From IMG/VR virus record IMGVR_UViG_3300030451_002321, positions 1-58,477 of that record: 58,477 nucleotides of DNA; one strand, 5' to 3'. Below the pieces are notes generated by a model, which saw nothing but the letters and a program-made list of their open reading frames with translations, was not told the origin of the DNA and ran no database searches. This DNA comes from a virus. Shown one piece after another: positions 36,153 to 45,658 of this stretch. Position numbers and translations under genes: made by a program. Numbering within the stretch: position 1 is the first letter of the stretch; every line of letters begins with the position of its first letter.

Positions 36153-36467
36153 TCAAGCGCGGCGACCGATGGCCATGAACGTGCCACCAATGGTAGCCTG
36201 TGCCGCGCCGGGGGTGTTGACAGTAATCGTCGTTCCGTCCACGGTAGCAAACTCACCAAAGGTGAAGGGGGCACCGTCAGAAGCATCAGCCGCACCTGCG
36301 GTTTCAAGATTCTGAGGAGCCAAAGCACCGGTAGGGGTAACAACGGCCATGTCAATGCTCGTCAATTGACCGGCGAGTTCAATGCTCGTATCGGTTGCAG
36401 CGTAGGTACCAGTGACCACAAAACGGTCACCAAAAACGGTCGGTCGGGGGTCAATCGTAATCGCCAT
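36153..36467 (-). CDS. small beta-rich capsid-accessory protein
   Basis: A 104-residue beta-rich protein (RFVVTGTYAATDTSIELAG, then strands ending GTFMAIGRRA). It is low in charge and rich in Thr, Ala and Gly, as capsid decoration or tail-tip proteins often are. It is the third gene after the major capsid gene, so it may decorate or stabilise the capsid. GGAGTGATGA precedes the ATG. Role inferred from position only. Confidence 0.6.
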   Translation of the reverse strand: MAITIDPRPTVFGDRFVVTGTYAATDTSIELAGQLTSIDMAVVTPTGALAPQNLETAGAADASDGAPFTFGEFATVDGTTITVNTPGAAQATIGGTFMAIGRRA

Positions 36468-36473
36468 GTGTCA

Positions 36474-36821
36474 TCACTCCGTGGGTGTTGGTTCTTCGGT
36501 AGGTGCCGGAGGATTTAGGTGTTCCTCCACAAGATTCAGTGCAGCGGCCTTCGTGACGTAGCCGGAGTACTCGACTCCCTGCCCGTCAAGCCACGCGATG
36601 ATGTCCTTTCGGGTCCAACCCGCGTCGGGAATGCCGTCAGCACCCTCGTCTGTGGTCACGCCCTCGTCACCTTCAATGGTGAACTGGCTTTCAGGAAGGT
36701 TGTGACGCCACTTGTTAAGCCACTCTTGCGACACCTCAACCGTGTCCCCACGTCGAAACGAAGCAGGTCCATCGGGTCGGCGGCGCTCAAACGAGCGGCC
36801 CACGTAGGTCAGTTTTGGCAC
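36474..36821 (-). CDS. HeH/SAP-like small protein
   Basis: A 115-residue protein. An N-terminal beta part reads KLTYVGRSFERRRPDGPASF and RRGDTVEVSQEWLNKW. The C-terminal helix-loop-helix, WTRKDIIAWLDGQGVEYSGY followed by VTKAAALNLVEEHL, resembles the HeH/LEM/SAP group. It ends in a Pro/Glu/Thr tail (APTEEPTPTE). In tailed viruses such N-terminal parts are often head-tail joining or capsid-binding. It starts at a GTG preceded by GAGGTGG. It is the second SAP-type domain in the late operon. Confidence 0.6.
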   Translation of the reverse strand: MPKLTYVGRSFERRRPDGPASFRRGDTVEVSQEWLNKWRHNLPESQFTIEGDEGVTTDEGADGIPDAGWTRKDIIAWLDGQGVEYSGYVTKAAALNLVEEHLNPPAPTEEPTPTE

Positions 36822-36830
36822 TCAACCACC

Positions 36831-37295
36831 TCAGTTGAGGAGGAGGAGGGTAATTGTACCTGCACCCGCGCCTTCGGCGTGAGCCTCAATCGCTCCCAAC
36901 GAGCCACCAGTCTTGGCGGGCGGGGCACCGTCGGCACCCGTGTTGGTAAAGGCGATGGAGAGCGTCTTGTCAGCCACCTCAAAAGAACTGCCAACAACGC
37001 CGAGAATCTTGGAGCATCCGCCGGTGAAGACAAACACTTCCGCGTCCGTCGTCGCCAAGGTGAACTGAATGGTCACCAAGCGGAGGCTACCAACGGCGTT
37101 ACCGTCAGTGTTTTGGGCGGTGAAACCGGTAAGGGTGCCGGGGTACGAGCCACCGGCGTTACCGCTCAGCCAACCCGTTTCCTCGACGGGAGTACCCGTA
37201 CGAAGGTCAAGGTCAACAAGGATTTCCATTGCCGAAAACTCACTGTCTTCATATGCGATGATGAGTTGCTTCTCACTTTCTGTCTGCTTTGCCAT
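36831..37295 (-). CDS. capsid decoration-like protein
   Basis: A 154-residue, beta-rich, Gly/Ala/Thr-rich protein directly downstream of the major capsid gene. Strands such as KQLIIAYEDSEFSAMEILVD and RLVTIQFTLATTDAEVFVF suggest a beta sandwich. Position and composition fit a capsid decoration or cement protein; a tail component is also possible. GGAGTGA precedes the ATG. No family recognised. Confidence 0.55.
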   Translation of the reverse strand: MAKQTESEKQLIIAYEDSEFSAMEILVDLDLRTGTPVEETGWLSGNAGGSYPGTLTGFTAQNTDGNAVGSLRLVTIQFTLATTDAEVFVFTGGCSKILGVVGSSFEVADKTLSIAFTNTGADGAPPAKTGGSLGAIEAHAEGAGAGTITLLLLN

Positions 37296-37330
37296 GTCAA
37301 ATCACTCCATGTTTTGTTGTTTCTCCGGCC

Positions 37331-38428
37331 TCACTTCAGGTCACGGATGGAAGCGTGACCACCAAAGAAAGTGGTCCACAGTTCACCCATGGTGCGGTAC
37401 ATACCTTCCTGCCCGAGACGGTTGATGGCGAAGGGGTCGCCAGTCTCAATGCCGGACTCGAAGTACTGAGTCGGGATGGCCGTGGAGAAGTACAGGTAGT
37501 CGGTGTCAAGGAAGTACATGCGGGACAAGGTGTCCTTTGCAACGTCCTTGGAGGGGATGATGGGGACACCGTTGTAGGTGGCCACAATGAACCCGGCTTC
37601 GATACCCGGAACACCCTTCACACCGTTGTAGGTGGGCGTCACGCGCTTCTCTTCCATGAATCGCTGCTGCGACTGGAGGAGTTGCTGAAGACGCATGAGG
37701 GTGTCGTACCCGGTCAGGATGACCTTGGGGTTGCCACCGCGCTCCCACGTCAGACGGAAGATTTCGTCAAGGTGGTCGAGGCTGAGAACACGGTCGGTAC
37801 CACTGTTCTCACTGTGCTCAGCAAGGGACCAAGAGTTTGCACTTCGGTCAATACTGTAAATGTCGTTGGTGGAAGCGGTGTCGCCGGTCGTAACACGGTC
37901 GAGGGACTCAAAGTCGTTGCCCGCGACGGTGCCCTTGTCTTGGGTCAGCATGCGGTTGATGTGCTCAGCGTGGTGCTTGCCCATCTCTTCCTTGAGCACC
38001 GAGCGAATGTCGCCCAGTCCGTCGTCCTTGTCAGCAAGGAACATTGCGGTTTCCGACATATCGAAGGTGTGCGCAACGGTCTTGGGCTTCGCAGCAATGT
38101 GCTGGAAGGTCGGCTTGGTGGTGTCGGGGAGAGTTGCGTTCTCCGCGAGTCCGCCGCCAACGGTGAAGGAGGGGCGCTCAGTGATGACGCGCCATCCACT
38201 GCGCTCCCATGGGCGCTTGGGGAGGATGGAGAAGGCGTTGAACTCTTGGTTCAACTGGCTCCAAACCTTGCGACCGTAAATCGCTTGGTAAATGCCCGCC
38301 GTGGTGGAAAGCATCGGTGCGTCAGCCTTCAAAAGTTCGCTGCCTGAGTAGGAGTAGCCCATGGCGTTACCTGCGCCATAGAAGTACCGCTCCATGTCGG
38401 TGATTGTCCTGATGTAATCTCGTGCCAT
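37331..38428 (-). CDS. HK97-fold major capsid protein
   Basis: A 365-residue protein in the major capsid position immediately after the protease-scaffold. Segments typical of the HK97-like P-domain and E-loop are present: AIYGRKVWSQLNQEFNAFSI, the strand ERSGWRVITERPSF, GGNPKVILTGYDTLMRLQQL, GFIVATYNGVPIIPSKDV and RMYFLDTDYLYF. The last two resemble the well-conserved C-terminal half of archaeal tailed-virus capsids. There is no long N-terminal delta domain; the scaffold is probably supplied by the fused protease. GGAGTGA lies seven bases before ATG 38428, so the longer GTG frame from 38461 is rejected. Confidence 0.85.
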   Translation of the reverse strand: MARDYIRTITDMERYFYGAGNAMGYSYSGSELLKADAPMLSTTAGIYQAIYGRKVWSQLNQEFNAFSILPKRPWERSGWRVITERPSFTVGGGLAENATLPDTTKPTFQHIAAKPKTVAHTFDMSETAMFLADKDDGLGDIRSVLKEEMGKHHAEHINRMLTQDKGTVAGNDFESLDRVTTGDTASTNDIYSIDRSANSWSLAEHSENSGTDRVLSLDHLDEIFRLTWERGGNPKVILTGYDTLMRLQQLLQSQQRFMEEKRVTPTYNGVKGVPGIEAGFIVATYNGVPIIPSKDVAKDTLSRMYFLDTDYLYFSTAIPTQYFESGIETGDPFAINRLGQEGMYRTMGELWTTFFGGHASIRDLK

Positions 38429-38457
38429 TTCATTCACTCCATTTGTTTTGTTTTGTT

Positions 38458-39858
38458 TCACTCACCGCGAAGGGCACGACCTGCAAGGTTGTGGACCTCA
38501 TCCCATGACATGGAGCCGAGGTCGCCGGTGGAGGGCAACTCGACGGTGGAAGCAGACTTGGCAATCGGGGTGCCGACTGCGACACCCTCGCTACCGAGGT
38601 TGTCAATGCGCTCGCTCAAGGACTCGATGGACTTGAGAACTTCAGCGATTGGGGCGCGAGCGTCAAACTGGTTGCGCTCGGCCTCAGCCTTGGCGACCTC
38701 CATTTCGGAAGCGAAGCGGGAAGCGAACTTGGCTTCAAGGTCGCCACGGAAGGCCTGCTCAAGAGCAGCAGCCTTGTACACTTCGTACGCGGCCTCGATG
38801 TCAGCCTCGGAAGCATCGGTGACGTAGGAAGCCTTGGAGAGTTGGGAAGGACCCATGGCTCCGGCAGGCTCCTTACCACCTGCGGCGGTGAGGGCGGAGA
38901 TAGCGCCCGTGGAGGGGCTACCCTTTTCCTGTCCGCGACCGCGAACCTGACCACCGAAGTATTCGGCACCGTCAACGGCGTCGGGGTTGTCGAAGCCGCC
39001 GAGTTGAGCCTTGGCCATTTGGTCGAAGTGGGCGCGAGCGTTGTCGGTGTCAACACCGGCGCTCTTCAGCGTGTCTTCCATCCACGACAGGTACTCGGCG
39101 GTAATCACGTCTGAGTATTCGTCGCCCTTTTCCATGGCGTACATCTTCTCTTCTTTCATGTCGTCGTCCTCCTTCTTGTCGTCCTTGGACTCTTTTTCGT
39201 CGGAGTCCTTCTTCCCTTCCATGTGTTCACGGAGTTGGGGTGGCATTTCGCCCTTTTCCATCGCGTCGAGGCGGGCTTCAAGTCGGTTCATAATGCTGCT
39301 CAGGTCGTCTTCTGCACTCATGGTAGCGTCCTCCTTCAAGATACTGAATTGTGCTTCAGGGTTAATCCCCTTCTCGCAAATCGTAATCTCGTGGAGTTCC
39401 ATTTTGGAGATTTCTTGGTATTCTCCATGGTTATTGTCGGCCTTACGGACACGCTTGAATGCCTGTCCACCGATAGAAAACCCGCGCAGATTGCCCTTGC
39501 GGATTTCCGCAGCAACCTCACGGGCCTTTTCGATGTCGTTGCGCAACTTCACAACGACGAACATTCCGGTGTCGTCAACTTCAGACTTCCACATGCGACC
39601 ATTGGAGTCCACATAGGAGTCAATGACTTCACCGACTTGAATGTTGGAATGAGCGAGTTGCACGTTGCGGTACTTTTCGCTCTTCATGAATCCGCCGAAA
39701 GCATCCTTGAGGGCACCACGGGTGATGAGGTCGCCCTGCTTGTCCACCAACTCAACGGAGGCGTAGCCCGCAACCACGAGGTCGCTGCCACTCTTGAGGA
39801 GTGACAGTCCCATCTCGGGGCGCTGAACTGCGAGCATTGCCTCCCAATTCACAGTCAT
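38458..39858 (-). CDS. prohead protease (S78) fused to scaffold
   Basis: A 466-residue two-part protein. Residues about 20-175 form an HK97-type serine protease with VVAGYASVELVDKQGD near the front, H70 in QLAHSNIQVGEVID, S128 in LRGFSIGGQAF, and MELHEITICEKGINPEAQ afterwards. The remaining ~290 residues are charged and coiled-coil-like (EEDDLSSIMNRLEARLDAMEKG, with many Asp, Glu and Lys) and act presumably as scaffold. The C-terminus SMSWDEVHNLAGRALRGE is shared with the small coiled-coil protein encoded at 46405-46743. After procapsid assembly the protease would cut the scaffold and capsid termini. GGGGGTTGAT precedes the ATG. Confidence 0.85.
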   Translation of the reverse strand: MTVNWEAMLAVQRPEMGLSLLKSGSDLVVAGYASVELVDKQGDLITRGALKDAFGGFMKSEKYRNVQLAHSNIQVGEVIDSYVDSNGRMWKSEVDDTGMFVVVKLRNDIEKAREVAAEIRKGNLRGFSIGGQAFKRVRKADNNHGEYQEISKMELHEITICEKGINPEAQFSILKEDATMSAEDDLSSIMNRLEARLDAMEKGEMPPQLREHMEGKKDSDEKESKDDKKEDDDMKEEKMYAMEKGDEYSDVITAEYLSWMEDTLKSAGVDTDNARAHFDQMAKAQLGGFDNPDAVDGAEYFGGQVRGRGQEKGSPSTGAISALTAAGGKEPAGAMGPSQLSKASYVTDASEADIEAAYEVYKAAALEQAFRGDLEAKFASRFASEMEVAKAEAERNQFDARAPIAEVLKSIESLSERIDNLGSEGVAVGTPIAKSASTVELPSTGDLGSMSWDEVHNLAGRALRGE

Positions 39859-39874
39859 GGTATATCAACCCCCA

Positions 39875-42800
39875 TCATGAGGGAGAAATTACTGGTTGGT
39901 CGTTTTCGTAGTTCAAAACGATAGGCTGCTCGCCATCTATAGGCATAACAACATGGTCCGTGCGCTTCTTTTCCTTGACCGGGCGACCCTCACCTTTAGG
40001 GTCATAATCCGGCAAATTGCGCTCTTCAGTAACCTTGGTTGGACCTTGAGGTGATTCAACAGGGGTGGCCACGTCAATACCCAGTCCCTTTGGACCAGTC
40101 CACGTCATGCGCTCCTTGGCCAAGCGGTCAATGGTGCGAGTAATCAGGTCAAGCGCCTTCTTCTTGCTTTCAGGCTTGAGGATGCGCTCGTCTTCTTCAT
40201 CCAACAGACCTGCTGATTCCTTCTGCTGCTCTTTGATGTTGGGAGGCTTGTCCTCCGCTTTGACAAGCACCTCCTCCAATAGAAGGGGGACAAAGGGGGT
40301 CCAGTACGCACTGATGGATTCAGCAATCTGCACAGGGTAGTCCGACTTGTGCATGTCACCAAGTTCTGACTTGGGTTCATACAAGTGCCATGCGTCATTG
40401 AATGCCTCAACCTTGTAGGTCACTGTACCGATGCCGTCGAACTTCAGCATTACGTTGGAGTCGGTTACGTCAATGTCAAACGGCACAAAGGTTGGCGGAT
40501 AGGATTTGGTAAGCAGGTCCAACGACTCGGCACTTGCTGCTCCTTCTCCTTCACCTTCTCCCTCAATCTCCCGCACATGAACGGTGTACACGTTGCGCCC
40601 ACCACGGTTCTTCTTCGTAACCCCTGAGATGGAAACACGAACGATGTCCCCCACCTTGAATGGCTTCTGTTGGTTACGAGCCGTACCCACGTCCATGTAG
40701 TCGTTCCCATCATGTTCAACCGCACGGTTACCGAGGACTGAGCCATCAAGAATGGGGCCTGCACCCAGTTGGTAGGTGTATGGGCCAGTGCCTCGACGGT
40801 CGAGGATGATGAAATTGAAGTCACGACTGGGACGCAGAACAATCCACTTTGGATGCCGTGCTTCACCACGCATGTAGGTGGACTTCGTGTCGCGCAACAG
40901 AATGGTTTCGTGTTCATCCTGAAGTCGCTTAACTGATTCAGCAAGACCTTCCTCGTCCGTCATCTTAGTGTCGTGTGGTCCGGGGACAATGACGCAATCG
41001 TGACTGTCAAACTGACTGCGCAGAACTTTGATGCGCTCAAACATCTGCATGTCAGAAATGTCATTGTTGTCGTAGTTCACGATGTCAATGACGTTCATCT
41101 CTTCATCGCCCAAGATGGCGTCAATAGCGTAGTCACGCTCATTCAACTTCTCCAAGGCTTCTCGGAACTTCTTCTTCACACCAACTTTGCGGTTGTTTTC
41201 ATCGAGTACGGTGATGGACTTACCGTTCTTCACCACCATGACACGCTTCCCATCGTACCACTTTGAAACCGCCCACGACCCGCTAAAGCCGCGAAGGTGC
41301 TCAAGGTCACTCAGTTCAAAGATGCGATGCATGGGGCGAATTGGGAGGACCCATTCGGCATCGTCTTCCTTGGTGAACAATACTTCAGGGTCAAGCAACC
41401 CGTTGATGAGGGCCGATGCCTCAGACAGTGCAAGCGTTTCGTAGTTGTCGCTAACAGGTGCCATGCCCTGTTCGTCAAGTCGGGTCCATGGTGCAGTCGT
41501 GTCGAGTGGTGGGTTCAGGTTTGGCTGAACTTGACTGTACCAGTCGTTACCAAACACCTGCTTGATGTGGTCTTGAGGTACAGGAGTAGCAAGCAGTGGT
41601 GACGGGTTTGGTCCTGCGAAGATACGTCCATCCGACTCAAAGTCAAAACCAATTGTTGGCTCATGCACTTCGTTTTGGAAATGTACGTTGTGACCCGTGT
41701 TGTATGTAGCATAGATGGCATGATGGTTTGGTCCTGCTCCCACAGGCATACCGTCGTGCCAACCGCGAATGGTCTGAATGTCGTCTGTGCCTCCACTGGT
41801 CGGAACGGCCATCGGGTCGTGTAGGATGAAAGCGTCAGCGTTGTTACGTGCGTTTGCGTTCATCCATCCATACGTGTTCTTGGAGCCATGGTTTGCCCTA
41901 CCGTGTGCATCGGAATGAATCATGCGCAGGCCAAACTCGTCAAGGGTTTCACCGAACATAGAGGGGTCCATCGCTCGCGCAAGCGTTGCAGGTAGGCGAT
42001 GAATGGGATGACCTTTCCATGTGCTTCTGTTATTTGCACCTTGGTACTTCTGTTGCTGAAGCATTGGGATGGCTTGAGAGTACCCATGTGTGTGAATAGC
42101 ATGGTTCAGTTCATCGTGCCCTTCCAAGTCAGCAATGTCCTGACCCATGAACTCTTCACCCCGATGGTGCATGTGAGTAGCGTCATGCATGTTCTTGCCG
42201 AGTTTCACACTGTCAAGGCCACCACTGGTGAGGATTTGTCCAATGGTTGACACATTCATTGGGTAACCGGCTTTGTTGACTGCATCAATGACTTGCTGAG
42301 CGTGTTCTTTCAAACCCGGTGAGATGTCCATACCAAGGATTTCCAACAACGCTTCGGGGGATTCAGTGCCCTGAACCTCGTAGCCGTTCTGCCCAACGTG
42401 GCTTGCGATGTCTTCGTAAGTTACGTTTTCAGCAGCGGCACGACTGACAACATCGGTCTTCAGACCGTATGCCTTGCGTGTCAAACCGTGAACTGAATGA
42501 GGGAACGAGGAAATGTACCGCTCAGCGTCGTGGAAGATTTGCAGCATGTTGGCCCACGCCTTCTCCGGCTCGTTGGGGTCAAACGCAGTCGGGTCTTCGG
42601 ATTCCGCGATGCTGCGCATGTAGTTGGCAACACCTGCAACCAAGTTTCGTGACTGCCGCATTTCCTCCATGTGGTGGTCTTCGTTGGTCTTCCACCAGTC
42701 ACTCTTGACTTCACCAAGTGCGCCTTTCTGCGCTTCCATCTGCAACTCGTTCAACCGTTGCTTGACTTCGTTGAGGCGAGGGCGCACCTCCTCAGAAGTG

Positions 42801-45643
42801 GCCTTTCCTTGCTCAAAGTCTTCCATGAGGCGCGTCATTTCCTCACTGAGCGATTGTTCTTCTTCCATAGCAGGAAGGGCTGCACCGATGGCAAGCATCT
42901 GAGCAATGCCGCGCCGAGGCGCGTCAATCATCAAACCTGAACCACTCTTGCCCTTCTTTCCTGATTCCATCATTTCCCGACGGGCGTGCTCGGAAAACAC
43001 AGGAATGTGGGCCTTCGCTTCGTCAAAGCGTCGCTCAACCTCATCGAGTGGGTACTCCTTACCTTCCTTTTGGTTGATGTGCTCCAAGAATTGTTCAGCG
43101 TGTTCAAGGTCACCACTGTTGAGGAAAGACTGGATTTCAGCAGGATTCGTTGAGTTGAGAATCTGCGCGATGTTGGAAATGGTCGTTACCGCAGGTCGCT
43201 CATTCTTTGAGTCAAGCATCTTGTACTTCGTGCGGTCAAGGGTTGGTAGTTTTGCCCCGCCCCATCCCATGAGTGAAACGAACTCATCCAACGATTCACC
43301 TGCCGGGAATGCAGATTGCCCGCTGATGACATCGTGATACGAAGACACGCTTTTGTTCGGTGGGTCGCGCGTGTGGTTCAGCAACCCGAGGTACACCGCT
43401 TGACGGAGGCCGTCTGTGACACGATGGTGCCCACTACCCATAGCAGCGTAATTCATTCCTGCTCCACGATGCATGAACTGGTTATGCGACAACTCGCTTG
43501 ACATGCGCTGCCGCTTTGTGCCTACGGATTCAAACGTCTTGTCAGGGTTCAGCCCCTTCATTGCTGCGCGGCGCATTTCGTATTCATACAACGGTGAAAG
43601 TGAATGCTTGAACAGGGTGTGATTGTTCTTGTGTGTAGCACCCTCAGCGTTTGGTCTTTTGACCGTGGACACACCTGCGGGTGACAAGATGTTACGCAGC
43701 GGCAACATCTTTGGAAGGTACGTGAACTTGCCCGCAGTAGTGTCATAGATGCCTTCCGTTTGAGTCATTGGTGGCATGAAGTGGTGAGCAAGGAAGCCAT
43801 TACCCATACGCTCAGTTGAATCCTGACCACCAAGTGCTTCACCACGGAACATGAAAGAGTTGCCATCATCGTCAGAAATGACGGAGTGAATGATGTCGTT
43901 GTACGTGCCAAGACTCATGTTTTGCCCACCGACACCACGGAAGGGTTGGTCCCAAAACGCACCGGGACCGTAGGTGAACCCATCACCTTCTGCCCACATT
44001 GGCGGTCGCTCTTCTTCAGGATGAGGACCGTGGGCGGCACGAAGGAACGACAGGTCGTTGCGAATCTGCTTCTGCATGCGCTCAAGGGATTCCAACTGAC
44101 TGCCGTTTTCAATCAACTTCTCGACCGTGGCCGCGTTGATTTGAGGCTCATTCGGATTTTGCACACCGTACATTGGGTGATTGGCCATCACCGTCCGTGT
44201 TCGCGGGTCATACCCTGCAAGGAAATACAATTCATCTGAAGTAAAACGAATACGGGTAGGGTCATGCTGCTTACCCTTCCTGAAATGAGCCTTGGATGCC
44301 TCTTTGATGTCATCCAACGAAAGGTCGGAGTCAAGCACTTCGTCCAAGTTCTTGAACTTGGGAAGGAAGTCCAGTTTGCTCTCTTTTCCATGTGCGTCCT
44401 GAATCATCTCAAGAACACGTTCATGGAATGACTTCTTGACAACGTTTCCGTCTTCATCAAACGTATCGAAGTCGTCCATGTAGTTCCACACAGATTGCCC
44501 AAGCCCGTGTTGCAAAAATCGTCCTTCGTCACCCTGCTTGTAGTCCCTGTCGTTGTCTTCCAGTTGCAAGTGAGCGTTTCGTCCCTTGCTACGAAAACCA
44601 CGGGTAGCCCAATCCATCTCCGGGGTCATACGGCTAAGCATGTTCCACCCAAGACGTGACGTGGAAAACAACGTGCCGTCAGGCAGTTTGATGTGATGGT
44701 GGTTTTTGCTGCCCTGAATGCCGTTGTTGAGAGCATCCCTAACGGTAGCGCGTTCACGGGGTGAAAGCCACTCAAGCCCCATGTGGTAGCCTTTGTGACC
44801 CAGTGCAGTTGGTTGACCGTCAATTTCATCTTGCTCAACCCAAGAGCGTGCTCGGTCATCGAAGTGTTCGTTGCGCAGTGCTTCTTCTGTACTGGTGTAA
44901 CCAAGTTCGCCCAACAGTTCTTGGTTTGCGTTCCAGTAGTCTTCCCGCTCAGGGTTACCACTTTTCCACCGCTTAAAATCGCGGTCGTACAAATCCACGG
45001 CGTGGTGGGTGTCAGGTGAACCGCGTCGCGGGTCACCAAGGATTTTCAGACGGCGGCTTGGCTCCTTCTTGTCGGGAATGAAGTCATGTAACACGGGACT
45101 CTTGGTGTCTTCCAAGTGTCGAATGAACTCCTGTTCCATCTCCTTTTCCTTCTGCGCGTGACCACCAAGATAGAAGTCACGCAGCAGGCCAACAAAGGCA
45201 GGCATACCCGTACGCGCAGACTTGCGCAGCAGTGGATGGTTGATTTCACTGAAGGGAAAGTTTTGCTCACGGTAAGGTGAGTTGAATGACGGAGGAGCGT
45301 ACGTTGGCCAAGCGGCGTGACCAAACTCACCCGCTGACATCAAACCGTCAATCCAAGCGTGGTTGCTCAGCGGGGTGGATTCGTCAAAGGCAAGAAGAGG
45401 CAACTTACCGGGCATGATGTGTTGGTCCCAACTTGATTCAAGACTGACTTTTTCCTCTTCCTCCAACTTGAGAATCTGCTCGGAGGCTTCCTTGAGCAAA
45501 CCGTACATCGAGTCTTGCGTGGGTGAATACTCAAGCGATTCCCACGCAATGACGTACTCCGCAGCGGAGTCACGCAGTTCTAAACCGTCGTTCAACGACT
45601 TCAGCAGGTTGACCGTTGCAATGTCAAACTGCTTGTAGGACAG
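39875..45643 (-). CDS. giant capsid-region protein with degenerate DNA-ligase-like domain
   Basis: About 1,922 residues. Most of the first ~1,400 is unrecognised, helical and charged, with His-rich stretches. Residues ~1410-1680 resemble an ATP-dependent DNA ligase: a nucleotidyltransferase part (WAVSKWYDGKRVMVV, DYAIDAILGDEEMNVIDIVN, MFERIKVLRSQF, PKWIVLRPSRDFNFIILDR) then an OB-like part (PFKVGDIVRVSISGVT). Key residues look lost: motif I reads K-W-Y-D-G-K-R, so the lysine is not at the normal place; motif III lacks its Glu; motif IV lacks EG. It is probably non-catalytic, perhaps binding DNA ends or nucleotide in the virion. A later segment, EAFNDAWHLYEPK, carries a DAW-type motif. Start: a CTG at 45643 behind GAGGGGGTG fits better than TTG 45595, which has no such site. 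Confidence 0.7.
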   Translation of the reverse strand: MSYKQFDIATVNLLKSLNDGLELRDSAAEYVIAWESLEYSPTQDSMYGLLKEASEQILKLEEEEKVSLESSWDQHIMPGKLPLLAFDESTPLSNHAWIDGLMSAGEFGHAAWPTYAPPSFNSPYREQNFPFSEINHPLLRKSARTGMPAFVGLLRDFYLGGHAQKEKEMEQEFIRHLEDTKSPVLHDFIPDKKEPSRRLKILGDPRRGSPDTHHAVDLYDRDFKRWKSGNPEREDYWNANQELLGELGYTSTEEALRNEHFDDRARSWVEQDEIDGQPTALGHKGYHMGLEWLSPRERATVRDALNNGIQGSKNHHHIKLPDGTLFSTSRLGWNMLSRMTPEMDWATRGFRSKGRNAHLQLEDNDRDYKQGDEGRFLQHGLGQSVWNYMDDFDTFDEDGNVVKKSFHERVLEMIQDAHGKESKLDFLPKFKNLDEVLDSDLSLDDIKEASKAHFRKGKQHDPTRIRFTSDELYFLAGYDPRTRTVMANHPMYGVQNPNEPQINAATVEKLIENGSQLESLERMQKQIRNDLSFLRAAHGPHPEEERPPMWAEGDGFTYGPGAFWDQPFRGVGGQNMSLGTYNDIIHSVISDDDGNSFMFRGEALGGQDSTERMGNGFLAHHFMPPMTQTEGIYDTTAGKFTYLPKMLPLRNILSPAGVSTVKRPNAEGATHKNNHTLFKHSLSPLYEYEMRRAAMKGLNPDKTFESVGTKRQRMSSELSHNQFMHRGAGMNYAAMGSGHHRVTDGLRQAVYLGLLNHTRDPPNKSVSSYHDVISGQSAFPAGESLDEFVSLMGWGGAKLPTLDRTKYKMLDSKNERPAVTTISNIAQILNSTNPAEIQSFLNSGDLEHAEQFLEHINQKEGKEYPLDEVERRFDEAKAHIPVFSEHARREMMESGKKGKSGSGLMIDAPRRGIAQMLAIGAALPAMEEEQSLSEEMTRLMEDFEQGKATSEEVRPRLNEVKQRLNELQMEAQKGALGEVKSDWWKTNEDHHMEEMRQSRNLVAGVANYMRSIAESEDPTAFDPNEPEKAWANMLQIFHDAERYISSFPHSVHGLTRKAYGLKTDVVSRAAAENVTYEDIASHVGQNGYEVQGTESPEALLEILGMDISPGLKEHAQQVIDAVNKAGYPMNVSTIGQILTSGGLDSVKLGKNMHDATHMHHRGEEFMGQDIADLEGHDELNHAIHTHGYSQAIPMLQQQKYQGANNRSTWKGHPIHRLPATLARAMDPSMFGETLDEFGLRMIHSDAHGRANHGSKNTYGWMNANARNNADAFILHDPMAVPTSGGTDDIQTIRGWHDGMPVGAGPNHHAIYATYNTGHNVHFQNEVHEPTIGFDFESDGRIFAGPNPSPLLATPVPQDHIKQVFGNDWYSQVQPNLNPPLDTTAPWTRLDEQGMAPVSDNYETLALSEASALINGLLDPEVLFTKEDDAEWVLPIRPMHRIFELSDLEHLRGFSGSWAVSKWYDGKRVMVVKNGKSITVLDENNRKVGVKKKFREALEKLNERDYAIDAILGDEEMNVIDIVNYDNNDISDMQMFERIKVLRSQFDSHDCVIVPGPHDTKMTDEEGLAESVKRLQDEHETILLRDTKSTYMRGEARHPKWIVLRPSRDFNFIILDRRGTGPYTYQLGAGPILDGSVLGNRAVEHDGNDYMDVGTARNQQKPFKVGDIVRVSISGVTKKNRGGRNVYTVHVREIEGEGEGEGAASAESLDLLTKSYPPTFVPFDIDVTDSNVMLKFDGIGTVTYKVEAFNDAWHLYEPKSELGDMHKSDYPVQIAESISAYWTPFVPLLLEEVLVKAEDKPPNIKEQQKESAGLLDEEDERILKPESKKKALDLITRTIDRLAKERMTWTGPKGLGIDVATPVESPQGPTKVTEERNLPDYDPKGEGRPVKEKKRTDHVVMPIDGEQPIVLNYENDQPVISPS

Positions 45644-45658
45644 GGGTACACCCCCTCA
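45644..45658 (-). promoter_or_regulatory. ribosome-binding site suggesting a CTG start
   Basis: The bases TGAGGGGGTGTACCC, directly before CTG 45643, hold both the stop of the previous gene and a strong Shine-Dalgarno-like GAGGGGGTG five bases from the CTG. The extra N-terminal residues, LSYKQFDIATVNLLKS, read naturally into the rest of the protein. Confidence 0.45.

Noticed and set aside
36519-37358. Rightward open frame of 279 codons across three small capsid-region genes
   Set aside because: Spans the opposite strand of three genes with good starts; no recognisable domain.
37289-38347. Rightward open frame of 352 codons opposite the capsid gene
   Set aside because: It is antisense to a well-supported capsid gene, has no ribosome-binding site and breaks the operon pattern; its openness follows from codon bias on the other strand.
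41000-41500. Active ATP-dependent DNA ligase
   Set aside because: The fold is suggested, but the lysine and glutamates needed for adenylation are not in the expected places; called degenerate instead.
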